DNA of 64,000 bases. It comes from Williamsia limnetica. GTDB taxonomy: Bacteria > Actinomycetota > Actinomycetes > Mycobacteriales > Mycobacteriaceae. Made by a program: the position numbers and the translations under genes. Of the stretch, positions 47,509 through 56,883 are shown one piece after another. The stretch is from positions 62,001 to 126,000 of the forward strand of contig NZ_QJSP01000011.1 in assembly GCF_003217475.1 (NCBI RefSeq), in the 5' to 3' direction. Positions within the stretch are counted from its first letter, which is position 1. Every line of letters begins with the position of its first letter. The notes under the pieces are model-generated. The model searched no databases and was not told the DNA's origin. It saw only the letters and a program-made list of their open reading frames with translations.

Positions 47509-48518
47509 GAAAGCTCTCCTGCCGGTTGCCACGCGTACAGCGTCCACGCTTCGGTCTGTGCAGCACTGTCGGCGGGGAAGTCGAGGAACTCGACCTGAAC
47601 GGGTAGCCCGACAGTCACCTGCGCCGGCTCGATCCCGCGGAGTTCGCCGAGCAGCCGCACGCCTTCGTCGAGTTCCACGAGCGCGACGACGAACGGTAGT
47701 GTCCGTCCCGGAACCTTGGGAGCATGGTGCACCACATAGCTGTAGACGGTGCCGCGACCCGACGACACCACATAGTCGGTGTCCTCGCCTCTCGGTTTCC
47801 ACAGCGCCGGGATCGGCGGATGACGCAGGGTTCCGTCGTCGACTTTCTGGATCCGCAGCTCGTGTTCACGCACGCCGTTCCAGAAGAACAGGGTGTCCAG
47901 CGATGGGGTCGGACGCATCATCTTGGCCGGGTCGACATCAGCCGTTGCTGCGCCGAGCGACGAGATGACCTCGCCACCAGCGGGTTCGGTGATCGCCGCT
48001 TTCTCCGCAGGCCGGAACTTGAGGATGCGAAAGTCCATCTCGGCGACGACTTCGTCACCGACCTTCCAGATGTTCTTGGTCGTGAAGAACCAGCCCTCGC
48101 CGAGTGCGGTCTGTTTCGGTCCGACGACATCGGTGAGTGCGGACTCGATGGTCACGTGCTCACCGGGCACGGTGTACCGGTGGTACGTCGAGTCGCAGTT
48201 GGTCGCGACCACCGACGAGTAGCCGGCCGCGTCGAGTATCTCGGTCACCTGGCCCAGCGGGTCATCCTCGGCGCGAACTCCGTTGAGACCACGCATGGTC
48301 CACACCTGCGCCATCGCCGGTGGGGCGACGACGTCGTCATACCCGGCGGCGCGAGCGGCGCCCGGGTCGACGTAGATGGGATTGGTGTCGCCGATCGCCT
48401 CGACCCAGTTGTTGATCATCGGGGTGTTGACCGGGTCACGGCCCGCCAGCGGCGCACTCGTACCCGCATCGCGGACCTCATCGGTGGCCGCCAGGATCGC
48501 GGTCGTGGTGTCGCTCAT
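47505..48518 (-). CDS. chsH2: ChsH2, MaoC-like plus DUF35 protein
   Basis: The 337-residue protein has an N-terminal MaoC-like hot-dog domain (IYVDPGAARAAGYDDVVAPPAM) and a C-terminal DUF35 OB-fold domain (residues ~210-337). The DUF35 part normally contains a zinc ribbon; here the segment FFWNGVREHELRIQK ... TLRHPPIPALWKPR has no Cys. With ChsH1 it hydrates the steroid enoyl-CoA, and its DUF35 domain binds Ltp2. It overlaps chsE2 by 4 bp. Confidence 0.88.
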   Translation of the reverse strand: MSDTTTAILAATDEVRDAGTSAPLAGRDPVNTPMINNWVEAIGDTNPIYVDPGAARAAGYDDVVAPPAMAQVWTMRGLNGVRAEDDPLGQVTEILDAAGYSSVVATNCDSTYHRYTVPGEHVTIESALTDVVGPKQTALGEGWFFTTKNIWKVGDEVVAEMDFRILKFRPAEKAAITEPAGGEVISSLGAATADVDPAKMMRPTPSLDTLFFWNGVREHELRIQKVDDGTLRHPPIPALWKPRGEDTDYVVSSGRGTVYSYVVHHAPKVPGRTLPFVVALVELDEGVRLLGELRGIEPAQVTVGLPVQVEFLDFPADSAAQTEAWTLYAWQPAGELS

Positions 48519-49678
48519 CGTTTACCCCGGGGCAGACCGAGACCCGCAGTGGCGATCATCTCGCGCATGACCTCGTTCACCCCGCCGCCGAACGTGATGA
48601 CGACGTTGCGTTTGGCCTGGACGTCGAACCAGTCGGCCAACTCCGCCGTTGCCGGGTCCGAGAAGTCCCCATGACGGCCCAGGATTTCGTCGATCAACCG
48701 GTGAACGTGCTGAAGTCGTTCGGTGGCAAATACTTTGGTCGCTGCCGCATCGGCCATCGAGATCGAGTCCCCACCGGAGGCGACCTGCCAGTTCAGCAGT
48801 TCGTTGATCCGGTAGTAGGCGTGCAGTTCGGCCAGTGCCCGGCGCACATCCGTGTGCTTGCCCGGGACCGTACCGTCCGGACCCGGCCGATTCGCCCAGT
48901 CCGTGATGCGCGCGAGCAGGCCGTCGAGCCGGCCGGCGGGCCCCAACATCACGCGTTCGTGGTTGAGCTGCGTGGTGATCAGACGCCAGCCGCCGTTCAC
49001 CTCGCCGACGACCATGCCCGCCGGCACGCGGACGTCCGAGTAATACGTCGCGTTGACATGGTGCGCGCGGTCTGCGGTGATGATCGGGGTCCAGCTGTAC
49101 CCGGGGTCTTTCGTGTCGACGATGAGCATCGAGATGCCCTTGTGCTTGGCCACATCCTTGTCGGTGCGGACCGCCAGCCATACGTAGTCGGCGTCGTGAC
49201 CGCCGGTGGTGAAGATCTTCTGGCCGTTGACGATGTACTCGTCGCCCTGGAGTACCGCACTGGTCTTCAGCGACGCGAGGTCGGTGCCCGCGTCGGGTTC
49301 GGTGTAGCCGATCGCGAAGTGGACCTCACCGGCCAGGATGTCAGGCAGGAACCGCTGCTTCTGCTCGTCGGTGCCGTAGGCCTGCAGCGTCGGCCCCACC
49401 GTCTGCAAGGTGACCGCAGGAAGCGGGATGTCGGCACGGGCAGCCTCGTTGACGAAGATCTGCTGCTCGATCTGGCCGAAACCTCGGCCGCCGTACTCCT
49501 TTGGCCACCCGACCCCGAGCCAGCCATCGCTGCCCATCTGACGGATGACCTTGCGGTAGGTCGGACCGTGCCGCTCGGTCAGCATCGTGGTCGCGTCTTC
49601 GGGCGATACCAGGTTCGAAAAGTACTCGCGCAGCTCCATTTTCAGGGATCGCTGCTCGTCGGTCAGATCGATGAACAT
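48515..49678 (-). CDS. fadE29: Acyl-CoA dehydrogenase ChsE2 (FadE29)
   Basis: The 387-residue dehydrogenase is the full-length partner of ChsE1; the pair oxidises the 3-carbon steroid side-chain CoA. IGYTEPDAGTDLASLKTSAV is the flavin-contact motif, and NVVITFGGGVNEVMREMIATAGLGLPRGKR ends the protein (written in parts: GGGVNEVMRE, GLGLPRGKR). Length and place match FadE29 of the igr operon. It starts 2 bp after chsE1 and overlaps chsH2 by 4 bp. Confidence 0.88.
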   Translation of the reverse strand: MFIDLTDEQRSLKMELREYFSNLVSPEDATTMLTERHGPTYRKVIRQMGSDGWLGVGWPKEYGGRGFGQIEQQIFVNEAARADIPLPAVTLQTVGPTLQAYGTDEQKQRFLPDILAGEVHFAIGYTEPDAGTDLASLKTSAVLQGDEYIVNGQKIFTTGGHDADYVWLAVRTDKDVAKHKGISMLIVDTKDPGYSWTPIITADRAHHVNATYYSDVRVPAGMVVGEVNGGWRLITTQLNHERVMLGPAGRLDGLLARITDWANRPGPDGTVPGKHTDVRRALAELHAYYRINELLNWQVASGGDSISMADAAATKVFATERLQHVHRLIDEILGRHGDFSDPATAELADWFDVQAKRNVVITFGGGVNEVMREMIATAGLGLPRGKR

Positions 49679-49680
49679 TT

Positions 49681-50739
49681 CTACACTCCTGCCTCAACCT
49701 GTTGCGCCAAGGCGTCCAGCCGACCGGTGGGCCCCCCGACCAGCCTGGCCAGGTCCTTGGCGATGGAAAAGTAACGGTGCAGCGGGTAGGTGAGATCCAC
49801 TCCGACGCCTCCATGGAGGTGGATCATGGTCCGCATGGTGGCCGGGATCTCCTGCGCCAGCCAGTATCCGGACAACGCCAGATCTGTTCCGGCATCGAGT
49901 CCTTCGGTGAGCCTCCAGCCTGCCGAGGTGGTGGCCAACGTCATCGACCGGGCGACGACGTAGATGTCGGCGAGCTGCTGCTGAACGGCTTGGAACGTGC
50001 CGATCGGCTTGTCGAACTGGACGCGTTCGGAGACATGGGTGGCCGTCAGCTTCATGGCCCCTGCCACGAGCCCGTCAGCGTAGGCGGCGATCCCAAGGCT
50101 GTGATGCTGCTGCAGCCAACCCGGATCACCGTCGATGACGGAGTCCGCTGCGACGTCGGTGAGCACAACCGTGTACTCGCCCCATCCCGATGACGAGGTG
50201 GTCCTGGTCATCCGGACGCCAGGGGCGTCGGCGGGGACCACGGCGACCCCGGCATCGGTGGAGACGAGGATCGCGGACGCGCCCTCGGCGTGCAGAACGC
50301 CGGTCTTGGTCCCGGAGAGTTTGCCGTTCGAGATCGTTGTATGCGGCGTATCGGTCAGGGCCGCCCCCGGCTCGCTGATCGCCGTCGCCAGCCAGCCACC
50401 GGCCTGAACCCGGGCTCCCAGGGTCGCGGCCACGTCAGGCGCGCGATGTGCGAGCGGCGCCAATCCTGCGATCAGCGTCCCTATCGCGGGCGTGACTGCG
50501 GCGGCACGACCGAGTGCCGTGGGGATCGGAACCAGCCCGCCCACCGCGACGTCGTCGCCGCCCGAGGCCTCTGGCAGCGGCAGGGCCAACAACCCTGATT
50601 CGGCCAGCGCTGCCCACAGCGAGGTCTCGAAGCCACCGACGTCGGTGAGGCCCGCATCCCAGATCGACTCGTGCCGTTGTAGGACGGAGTCGATGACATC
50701 ACTCACAGTTTCAGCTGTGGAGTCGCGCGTGAAGTCCAC
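49681..50739 (-). CDS. fadE28: Acyl-CoA dehydrogenase ChsE1 (FadE28)
   Basis: The 352-residue short ACAD forms the alpha2beta2 enzyme with ChsE2. VQFDKPIGTFQAVQQQLADIYV and HLHGGVGVDLTYPLHRYFS are visible. It opens the six-gene operon that ends with the acyl-CoA synthetase. A perfect KstR box lies 23 bp upstream. In M. tuberculosis cyp125 precedes this gene; here the adjacent genes are fadE34 and kstR. Confidence 0.88.
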   Translation of the reverse strand: MDFTRDSTAETVSDVIDSVLQRHESIWDAGLTDVGGFETSLWAALAESGLLALPLPEASGGDDVAVGGLVPIPTALGRAAAVTPAIGTLIAGLAPLAHRAPDVAATLGARVQAGGWLATAISEPGAALTDTPHTTISNGKLSGTKTGVLHAEGASAILVSTDAGVAVVPADAPGVRMTRTTSSSGWGEYTVVLTDVAADSVIDGDPGWLQQHHSLGIAAYADGLVAGAMKLTATHVSERVQFDKPIGTFQAVQQQLADIYVVARSMTLATTSAGWRLTEGLDAGTDLALSGYWLAQEIPATMRTMIHLHGGVGVDLTYPLHRYFSIAKDLARLVGGPTGRLDALAQQVEAGV

Positions 50740-50761
50740 TATTTACACCTCTTCAGCGAAT

Positions 50762-50775
50762 TAGAACCTGTTCTA
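50762..50775. promoter_or_regulatory. KstR box upstream of chsE1 operon
   Basis: TAGAACCTGTTCTA matches all fixed bases of TnnAACnnGTTnnA. It lies between the chsE1 start (50739) and the fadE34 stop, and is identical in sequence to the box upstream of fadE34. Confidence 0.85.
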
Positions 50776-50798
50776 GTTGTATCAGAGATCGGGCGGTC

Positions 50799-53057
50799 TC
50801 AGCGAGGCAATCCCAGTAGCCGTTCGGCGGCGGCGGTGGCGAGGATCTGGGTGGTTCCACCGGCGATCGACAGGCACCTGTTCAAGAGGAAATCCTGTGA
50901 GGCCGTCGACTGCGCCAGCCCGGCGACGCCGTGGAGTTGCTGTGCGAACTCAGGCACCGCCTGTCGATGCCGCACGCCGATAAGCTTGCGCACACTCGAC
51001 GCCGCACCGGGGTCGGTGCCGTTGATCGATCCGAGTACCGAACGCAGATCGAGCACCTGCCCCAGTTGCGCCTGAGCGATCAACTCACCGAGCTTCTCGC
51101 ATTGCGTCCCGGTGAGCTCCCCGCGCTCCGTCCCCGTTTCACCACCGTCGATCTGCGCCAGCAGCGCTTCCATCTCCTTGCCCAACGCCGAACCACCCAT
51201 GGCGACCCGCTCGTTGGCCAGGGTCGTCCGAGCCAATCGCCAGCCATTGTTGATCTCCCCCACCACGCAGTCGTCCGGGACGAACACATCGTCGAGGAAC
51301 ACCTCGTTGAACATCGCCCGGCCGGTGATCTCCCGCAACGGCCGCGTCTCGATCCCCGACGACGTCATGTCGACGAGGAAGTACGTGATGCCCTTGTGTT
51401 TGGGCGCGTCCGGGTCGGTCCGCGCCAGGCAGATCGCCCAATCGGCATCGTGCGCGTGCGAGGTCCACACCTTCTGACCCTGCAGGCTCCAGCCACCTTC
51501 GACCCGTGTCGCCTTGGTTCGGAGCGCTGCCAGATCCGAGCCCGCCCCGGGCTCGGAGAACAGCTGACACCACATGACCTCGCCGTCGAGCGTCGGCTTC
51601 ACGAATCGTTCGCGCTGCCGGTCGGTGCCGTGCTCGATGATCGTCGGTATGGCCCAGCCCGCGATGACCAGGTCAGGTCTGCGCACCCCTGCACGCTCGA
51701 GTTCCTCGTCGATCAGCACCTGCCGGACGGCGTCGGCACCGAGACCGAACGGCGCAGGCCAGTGCGGCGTCAGGTAACCCGTCTCGGCGAGCGCCCGGCG
51801 TTGATCACCCGCGGCAGCAATCGCCTCGGCGTCCGCGCGCACCTCGCGGCGCTGCCCCTCGGCATCCGAGAGATCGACGCGCAGCTTCCGTCGCACACCC
51901 CGCCGATTCAGCTCGGCGATCGCGGCGTGCCAGTGCCCGGGCGAGCCCAGTTGGGCCTGCCAGGCCAGGGCCCGTCGGAGGTACAGATGGGCGTCGTGCT
52001 CGAAGGTGAACCCGATGCCGCCGAGGATCTGGATGCAGTCCTTCGCATTCGCGACCACCATCTCCGACACGGCGGCCGCGGCGACCGCAGCACTGATCTC
52101 CACCTGTTCGGCGGCGCCGGCGCGCTCCGGGCCGTCGGCGTCGGTCAGCTCATCGACGGCGGACGCGAGATCCCAGGCCGCGGCACTGACCTGCTCGCTG
52201 CGGCACAGCATCTCTGCGCAGATGTGCTTAACAGCCTGGAAGCTGCCGATCGGCGCCCCGAACTGCTCCCGGACCTTGGCGTATTCGACGGCGGTGTCGA
52301 GGGTCCAACGCGCCACTCCGGACGCCTGCGCAGCGATGACCGCGATGATCGTGGCTCGGACGAAGGCGTCGGAGACGTGCAGTACGTCGTGTGCCGGGAT
52401 GACCACGTCGTCCAAGCGGACCCGCGACAGCGCCATCGAGAAGTCGAGGGCCTCCACCGGTTCCGACACGATGCCCGAGGTACCCGGCTCGAGCAGCACC
52501 CACCGGTGGCTGCCCGCGATGTCGATCGGTGCCAGCAATGCGACATCGGGCGCGTATCCCGCGACCAGTCCCAGGTCACCGGACGCCGAGAGCACGCCCT
52601 TCGGATGATCGGGATCCGCCTCGCCGCGTCCACGCTCGGGGTCCACAGCACGGGGTGCAACCGCTCCGGCCAGCACCGAGGTCGCCACTGCCGCGCCGAC
52701 GTCCCCCGCGATCAGCTGCGCGAGTAACGCGTTCTCGTTCGGAGAGCCCGACAGCGAGGTCAGCAGTGCACTCAGGGCCGTTCCCGCCACCGGCCCGGGC
52801 ACCAGGTCGTAACCGGTCTGCTCGAGCATCACCGCCAGGTCCGTGAACAGTGCGTCCATCCCACCCTTGCCCTCCGGCACAGCCGCCGCGAAGATCCCGA
52901 GCTCGGCCAATTCCCGGAACAGCGCAGGCCAGGGTTCGGCAGTCAGGTCGGACCCCGGTTCGCCGGCCCGCACCGTCGTGATGACCGACACCTTTTTGGA
53001 CCATTGACCAATTGCGTCGGCGACAGCGGTATGTTCTGGGGTGGTAGCAATGGTCAC
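50799..53057 (-). CDS. fadE34: Double acyl-CoA dehydrogenase FadE34
   Basis: The 752-residue protein holds two complete ACAD domains in tandem: the first ends near LGGIGFTFEHDAHLYLRRAL and the second carries LFSEPGAGSDLAALRTKA and NRCLSIAGGTTQILATAAAERLLGLPR (two pieces: AGGTTQILAT, ERLLGLPR). This fusion is typical of FadE34 (ChsE3), which oxidises the 5-carbon side-chain CoA. It diverges from kstR, as Rv3573c does from Rv3574, with a KstR box between. Confidence 0.9.
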   Translation of the reverse strand: MTIATTPEHTAVADAIGQWSKKVSVITTVRAGEPGSDLTAEPWPALFRELAELGIFAAAVPEGKGGMDALFTDLAVMLEQTGYDLVPGPVAGTALSALLTSLSGSPNENALLAQLIAGDVGAAVATSVLAGAVAPRAVDPERGRGEADPDHPKGVLSASGDLGLVAGYAPDVALLAPIDIAGSHRWVLLEPGTSGIVSEPVEALDFSMALSRVRLDDVVIPAHDVLHVSDAFVRATIIAVIAAQASGVARWTLDTAVEYAKVREQFGAPIGSFQAVKHICAEMLCRSEQVSAAAWDLASAVDELTDADGPERAGAAEQVEISAAVAAAAVSEMVVANAKDCIQILGGIGFTFEHDAHLYLRRALAWQAQLGSPGHWHAAIAELNRRGVRRKLRVDLSDAEGQRREVRADAEAIAAAGDQRRALAETGYLTPHWPAPFGLGADAVRQVLIDEELERAGVRRPDLVIAGWAIPTIIEHGTDRQRERFVKPTLDGEVMWCQLFSEPGAGSDLAALRTKATRVEGGWSLQGQKVWTSHAHDADWAICLARTDPDAPKHKGITYFLVDMTSSGIETRPLREITGRAMFNEVFLDDVFVPDDCVVGEINNGWRLARTTLANERVAMGGSALGKEMEALLAQIDGGETGTERGELTGTQCEKLGELIAQAQLGQVLDLRSVLGSINGTDPGAASSVRKLIGVRHRQAVPEFAQQLHGVAGLAQSTASQDFLLNRCLSIAGGTTQILATAAAERLLGLPR

Positions 53058-53097
53058 GGAAGTCTTTCCTTGCCTGCTCGGGGTTGTCGGTGCGTAG

Positions 53098-53111
53098 TAG
53101 AACCTGTTCTA
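53098..53111. promoter_or_regulatory. KstR box between fadE34 and kstR
   Basis: TAGAACCTGTTCTA matches all fixed bases of the KstR consensus. It lies 41 bp upstream of fadE34 and about 153 bp upstream of kstR; autoregulation of kstR is known in mycobacteria. Confidence 0.85.
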
Positions 53112-53263
53112 ATATTGCACGTCTGCCGGGGCAGAATGAAGGGGACCGTGTCGCAGAGTCCAGAAAGTAACGTTTTCGCTGCCAGCGATTAACGTGGAGA
53201 CGACAACGCCACCTGCTCGATGAAGTATCGACAACCGACAGATGAGAAAGTGGGGACGCCCCG

Positions 53264-53917
53264 ATGGCTAGCCCGATACCGGCCGGCAACTCGGCCAGCG
53301 ACGTGGCCGTCGGGTCCGACGTGGACCTCGGGTCCAGCGCCCAGCGCGAACGCCGCCGCCGCATCCTCGACGCCACCCTGCAACTCGCCTCCAAGGGCGG
53401 CTATGACGCAGTGCAGATGCGTGCCGTTGCCGAGCGTGCCGATGTCGCGGTGGGCACCCTCTACCGGTACTTCCCGTCCAAGGTCCATCTCCTCGTCACC
53501 GCACTCGCCCGCGAGTTCGAGGCGGTCGAGAGTCGGGCGGACAAGACAAGGCTCCGCGGGAACACGGCCCTCGAGCGGCTCCGCCACGTCCTCGACATGA
53601 TCACTCTTGCGATGCAACGTGATCCGCTGCTGACCGAAGCCATGACCCGGGCCTTCATGTTCGCCGATGCGTCCGCGTCGGCCGAGGTCGACAAGGTCGC
53701 ACTGATCATCGACCGCCTCTTGGCCAACGCGATGGTGGAGGGCGAGCCGACCGAACTCGACCTGAAGATCGCGCGCGTGGTCTCCGACGTCTGGATGTCC
53801 AACCTCGTGCAGTGGCTGACCCGCCGCGCCTCGGCGACCGATGTGACCAACCGCCTCGAGCTCACGATCACCCTGCTGCTCGCCGGCCGGGACCAGGACC
53901 CCGAAGTCAAAGACTGA
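53264..53917 (+). CDS. kstR: KstR, TetR-family repressor of steroid catabolism
   Basis: The 217-residue TetR protein has its HTH at about residues 30-75 (RRRILDATLQLASKGGYDAVQ, then ADVAVGTLYRYFPSK). KstR represses the cholesterol genes and is released by 3-oxo-cholestenoyl-CoA in M. tuberculosis. Identification rests on the HTH sequence, the divergent fadE34 and the many matching operators nearby. An N-terminal stretch of ~25 low-complexity residues is additional to the usual start. It ends at a giant hairpin. Confidence 0.9.
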   Translation: MASPIPAGNSASDVAVGSDVDLGSSAQRERRRRILDATLQLASKGGYDAVQMRAVAERADVAVGTLYRYFPSKVHLLVTALAREFEAVESRADKTRLRGNTALERLRHVLDMITLAMQRDPLLTEAMTRAFMFADASASAEVDKVALIIDRLLANAMVEGEPTELDLKIARVVSDVWMSNLVQWLTRRASATDVTNRLELTITLLLAGRDQDPEVKD

Positions 53918-53925
53918 CCCGCTCT

Positions 53926-53995
53926 ACAAAAGCACCCCGTTCAGTCAAAGGCACCTGTTGCAACAGGTGGGTTTGACTGAACGGGGTGCTTTTGT
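53926..53995. terminator. Long nested hairpin after kstR
   Basis: The outer arms 53926-53949 and 53972-53995 form a perfect 24-bp stem (ACAAAAGCACCCCGTTCAG...). An inner perfect 18-bp palindrome, 53952-53969 (CACCTGTTG/CAACAGGTG), closes it. The right arm ends in GCTTTTGT, so a U-rich tail exists in the kstR direction, and by symmetry in the clpC direction. Confidence 0.8.
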
Positions 53996-54008
53996 TTGGC
54001 CTCACGAC

Positions 54009-54046
54009 AGAAGGGGCGCAATCGCTTTCGCGGTTGCGCCCCTTCT
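54009..54046. terminator. clpC terminator hairpin
   Basis: Arms AGAAGGGGCGCAA (54009-54021) and its complement (54034-54046) form a perfect 13-bp stem with a 12-nt loop. It lies 11 bp after the clpC stop, so this would stop clpC transcription before the kstR hairpin. Confidence 0.75.
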
Positions 54047-54057
54047 GGGTTCAGTGC

Positions 54058-56601
54058 TTACTTCTCGGAGTCACCGGTCTTGGCCAGTTCCACCGGGGTG
54101 TCGGGAAGCGCGATCGGCTTCTTCGAACCCTTGAAGGTGAACTTGGCTTCGTCGTCGTCGGAGGCGACGTCACCGTCCCAGTTCTCGACATCGACGAGGA
54201 TGATCTCGCCGGCACCGATCTCGTTGAACAGGATCTTCTCGGACAGCTGATCCTCGATCTCGCGCTGGATGGTGCGACGCAGTGGCCGAGCACCCAGTAC
54301 CGGATCGAAGCCGCGCTTGGCGAGCAGACTCTTGGCCTTGTCCGTCAGCTCGAGGGCCATGTCCTTGTTCCGCAGCTGCGTCTCGACGCGGGCGATCATG
54401 AGATCGACCATCTTGATGATCTCGTCCTTCGTGAGCTGGTGGAACACGATGACGTCGTCGATACGGTTGAGGAACTCGGGCCGGAAGTGCTTCTTGAGCT
54501 CGTCGTTGACCTTCTGCTTCATCCGCTCGTAGTTCGAGCCTTCCGCATTCGACTGGGAGAAGCCCAGACCCACGGCCTTGGAGATGTCGCCGGTACCGAG
54601 GTTGGAGGTGAAGATCAGCACGGTGTTCTTGAAGTCGACCGTACGACCCTGACCGTCGGTGAGGCGGCCGTCTTCGAGGACCTGCAGGAGCGTGTTGTAG
54701 ATCTCCTGGTGGGCCTTCTCGATCTCGTCGAACAGGACGACGGAGAACGGCTTGCGTCGCACCTTCTCGGTGAGCTGGCCGCCCTCTTCGTACCCGACGT
54801 ACCCGGGAGGGGCACCGAAGAGCCGCGATGCGGTGAAGCGGTCGTGGAACTCGCCCATGTCGATCTGGATGAGCGCGTCGTCCTCGCCGAACAGGAAGTT
54901 CGCCAACGCCTTGGACAGCTCGGTCTTACCGACGCCGGACGGGCCGGCGAAGATGAACGAGCCGGACGGGCGCTTGGGGTCTTTCAGACCGGCGCGGGTA
55001 CGACGGATCGCCTTCGACACGGCCTTGACCGCCTCGGTCTGGCCGATGATCCGCTTGTGCAGCTCCTCCTCCATACGGAGCAGACGGGTGGTCTCCTCCT
55101 CGGTGAGCTTGAAGACGGGGATGCCGGTCCAGTTACCCAGAACCTCGGCGATCTCGTTGTCATCGACCTCGGCGACGATGTCCATGTCGCCACTGCGCCA
55201 CTGCTTTTCGCGCTCGGCACGCTCGGTGACGAGCTGCTTCTCCTTGTCGCGCAGGTTCGCGGCCTTCTCGAAGTCCTGCGCGTCGATCGCCGATTCCTTC
55301 TCCTTGCGGGCGTCGGCGATCTTGTCGTCGAACTCGCGCAGGTCTGGTGGTGCGGTCATCCGGCGGATACGCATCCGGGCGCCGGCCTCATCGATCAGGT
55401 CGATGGCCTTGTCCGGCAGGAACCGGTCGTTGATGTACCGGTCGGCCAGGGTGGCGGCCGCGGTCAGTGCGCCATCGGTGATCGAGACGCGGTGATGCGA
55501 CTCGTAGCGATCGCGTAGTCCCTTGAGGATCTGGATCGTGTGCTCGACGCTGGGCTCGCCGACCTGAACCGGCTGGAAGCGGCGCTCGAGGGCGGCGTCC
55601 TTCTCGATGTACTTGCGGTACTCGTCGAGGGTGGTCGCACCGATGGTCTGCAACTCACCGCGGGCGAGCTTCGGCTTGAGGATGCTGGCGGCGTCGATCG
55701 CACCTTCGGCAGCACCTGCGCCGACGAGTGTGTGCAGCTCGTCGATGAACAGGATGATGTCGCCGCGGGTGTTGATCTCCTTGAGCACCTTCTTGAGGCG
55801 TTCCTCGAAGTCACCGCGGTAGCGGCTGCCTGCGACCAACGAACCGAGGTCGAGGGTGTAGAGCTGCTTGTCCTTGAGGGTCTCGGGAACGTTGCCGTTC
55901 ACGATCGCCTGGGCCAGGCCCTCCACGACGGCGGTCTTACCGACGCCGGGCTCACCGATCAGCACCGGGTTGTTCTTGGTGCGGCGGCTGAGCACCTGCA
56001 TCACGCGCTCGATTTCCTTCTCGCGCCCGATGACCGGGTCGAGTTTGCCGTCGGCGGCCGCGGCGGTGAGGTTGCGGCCGAACTGGTCGAGCACGAGCGA
56101 CGTCGACGGGGTGCCGGCCTCCGTGCTGCGTCCGCCGGTGCCGGCTTCCTGGGGCTCTTTGCCCTGGTAGCCCGACAGCAGCTGGATGACCTGCTGGCGC
56201 ACCCGGTTGAGGTCGGCGCCGAGCTTGACCAGCACCTGGGCGGCAACGCCCTCGCCCTCGCGGATGAGGCCGAGCAGGATGTGCTCGGTGCCGATGTAGT
56301 TGTGACCGAGCTGGAGGGCCTCGCGCAGCGACAGCTCGAGAACCTTCTTGGCCCGGGGGGTGAAGGGGATGTGTCCCGAGGGTGCCTGCTGGCCCTGGCC
56401 GATGATTTCTTCGACCTGGCTGCGCACACCTTCGAGGGAGATTCCCAACGACTCGAGGGACTTGGCGGCGACGCCTTCGCCCTCGTGGATCAACCCGAGC
56501 AGGATGTGCTCGGTGCCGATGTAGTTGTGATTGAGCATCCGCGCTTCTTCTTGGGCCAGGACGACAACCCGACGAGCGCGGTCGGTGAACCGTTCGAACA
56601 T
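54058..56601 (-). CDS. clpC: ATP-dependent protease ATP-binding subunit ClpC
   Basis: The 847-residue AAA+ unfoldase delivers substrates to ClpP1P2. The N-terminal domain has the two Clp_N repeats ([20 protein letters not shown] and [20 protein letters not shown], each in part). Walker A of D1 is GEPGVGKT (~217) and of D2 GPSGVGKT (~548). The UVR-like coiled-coil ([15 protein letters not shown]) in the M-domain is present. The start [13 protein letters not shown] is the usual ClpC1 start. A candidate ClgR box lies 263 bp upstream. Confidence 0.95.
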   Translation of the reverse strand: MFERFTDRARRVVVLAQEEARMLNHNYIGTEHILLGLIHEGEGVAAKSLESLGISLEGVRSQVEEIIGQGQQAPSGHIPFTPRAKKVLELSLREALQLGHNYIGTEHILLGLIREGEGVAAQVLVKLGADLNRVRQQVIQLLSGYQGKEPQEAGTGGRSTEAGTPSTSLVLDQFGRNLTAAAADGKLDPVIGREKEIERVMQVLSRRTKNNPVLIGEPGVGKTAVVEGLAQAIVNGNVPETLKDKQLYTLDLGSLVAGSRYRGDFEERLKKVLKEINTRGDIILFIDELHTLVGAGAAEGAIDAASILKPKLARGELQTIGATTLDEYRKYIEKDAALERRFQPVQVGEPSVEHTIQILKGLRDRYESHHRVSITDGALTAAATLADRYINDRFLPDKAIDLIDEAGARMRIRRMTAPPDLREFDDKIADARKEKESAIDAQDFEKAANLRDKEKQLVTERAEREKQWRSGDMDIVAEVDDNEIAEVLGNWTGIPVFKLTEEETTRLLRMEEELHKRIIGQTEAVKAVSKAIRRTRAGLKDPKRPSGSFIFAGPSGVGKTELSKALANFLFGEDDALIQIDMGEFHDRFTASRLFGAPPGYVGYEEGGQLTEKVRRKPFSVVLFDEIEKAHQEIYNTLLQVLEDGRLTDGQGRTVDFKNTVLIFTSNLGTGDISKAVGLGFSQSNAEGSNYERMKQKVNDELKKHFRPEFLNRIDDVIVFHQLTKDEIIKMVDLMIARVETQLRNKDMALELTDKAKSLLAKRGFDPVLGARPLRRTIQREIEDQLSEKILFNEIGAGEIILVDVENWDGDVASDDDEAKFTFKGSKKPIALPDTPVELAKTGDSEK

Positions 56602-56863
56602 TGTTCTCCCTTACGTTTCTAGGGTCGATCTTCGCCTTCGGCTTCGACTACCAGTCTGACTGGTCGACGGGCTGCGATCTTTCCCAGGGTTGGCCTTTGT
56701 CGACGGTGAACCGATTCGCCACCGCGACAGCCTTGGCTCCCACTGTAATGCTCGCAGGTCACCGGTACCTCAGATGCGTCATCGCGCCTGCAGCACAGCA
56801 CCCCCGAAAGGGAGCCATGATCCGTCAACGCCGCAGCTCGAAAGGGTGTTTCGCCGCCGGATA

Positions 56864-56874
56864 CGCCGTCAGCG
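56864..56874 (-). promoter_or_regulatory. Candidate ClgR box upstream of clpC
   Basis: On the minus strand the site reads CGCTGACGGCG. It matches the core CGCYnAnRGCG of the ClgR motif of corynebacteria, which controls clpC and clpP. The outer positions fit only partly. It lies 263 bp upstream of clpC and 10 bp past the end of the next gene. Confidence 0.35.
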
Positions 56875-56883
56875 AACGCATGC

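Noticed and set aside
47509-47802. N-terminal extension of ChsH1
   Set aside because: The extension is Arg-rich and lies in another frame of chsH2; the ATGA overlap at 47505-47508 gives the natural start.
53986-55518. A 510-residue open frame on the plus strand opposite clpC
   Set aside because: It is antisense to the very conserved D2 region of ClpC and has no domain. It also starts inside the terminator region.
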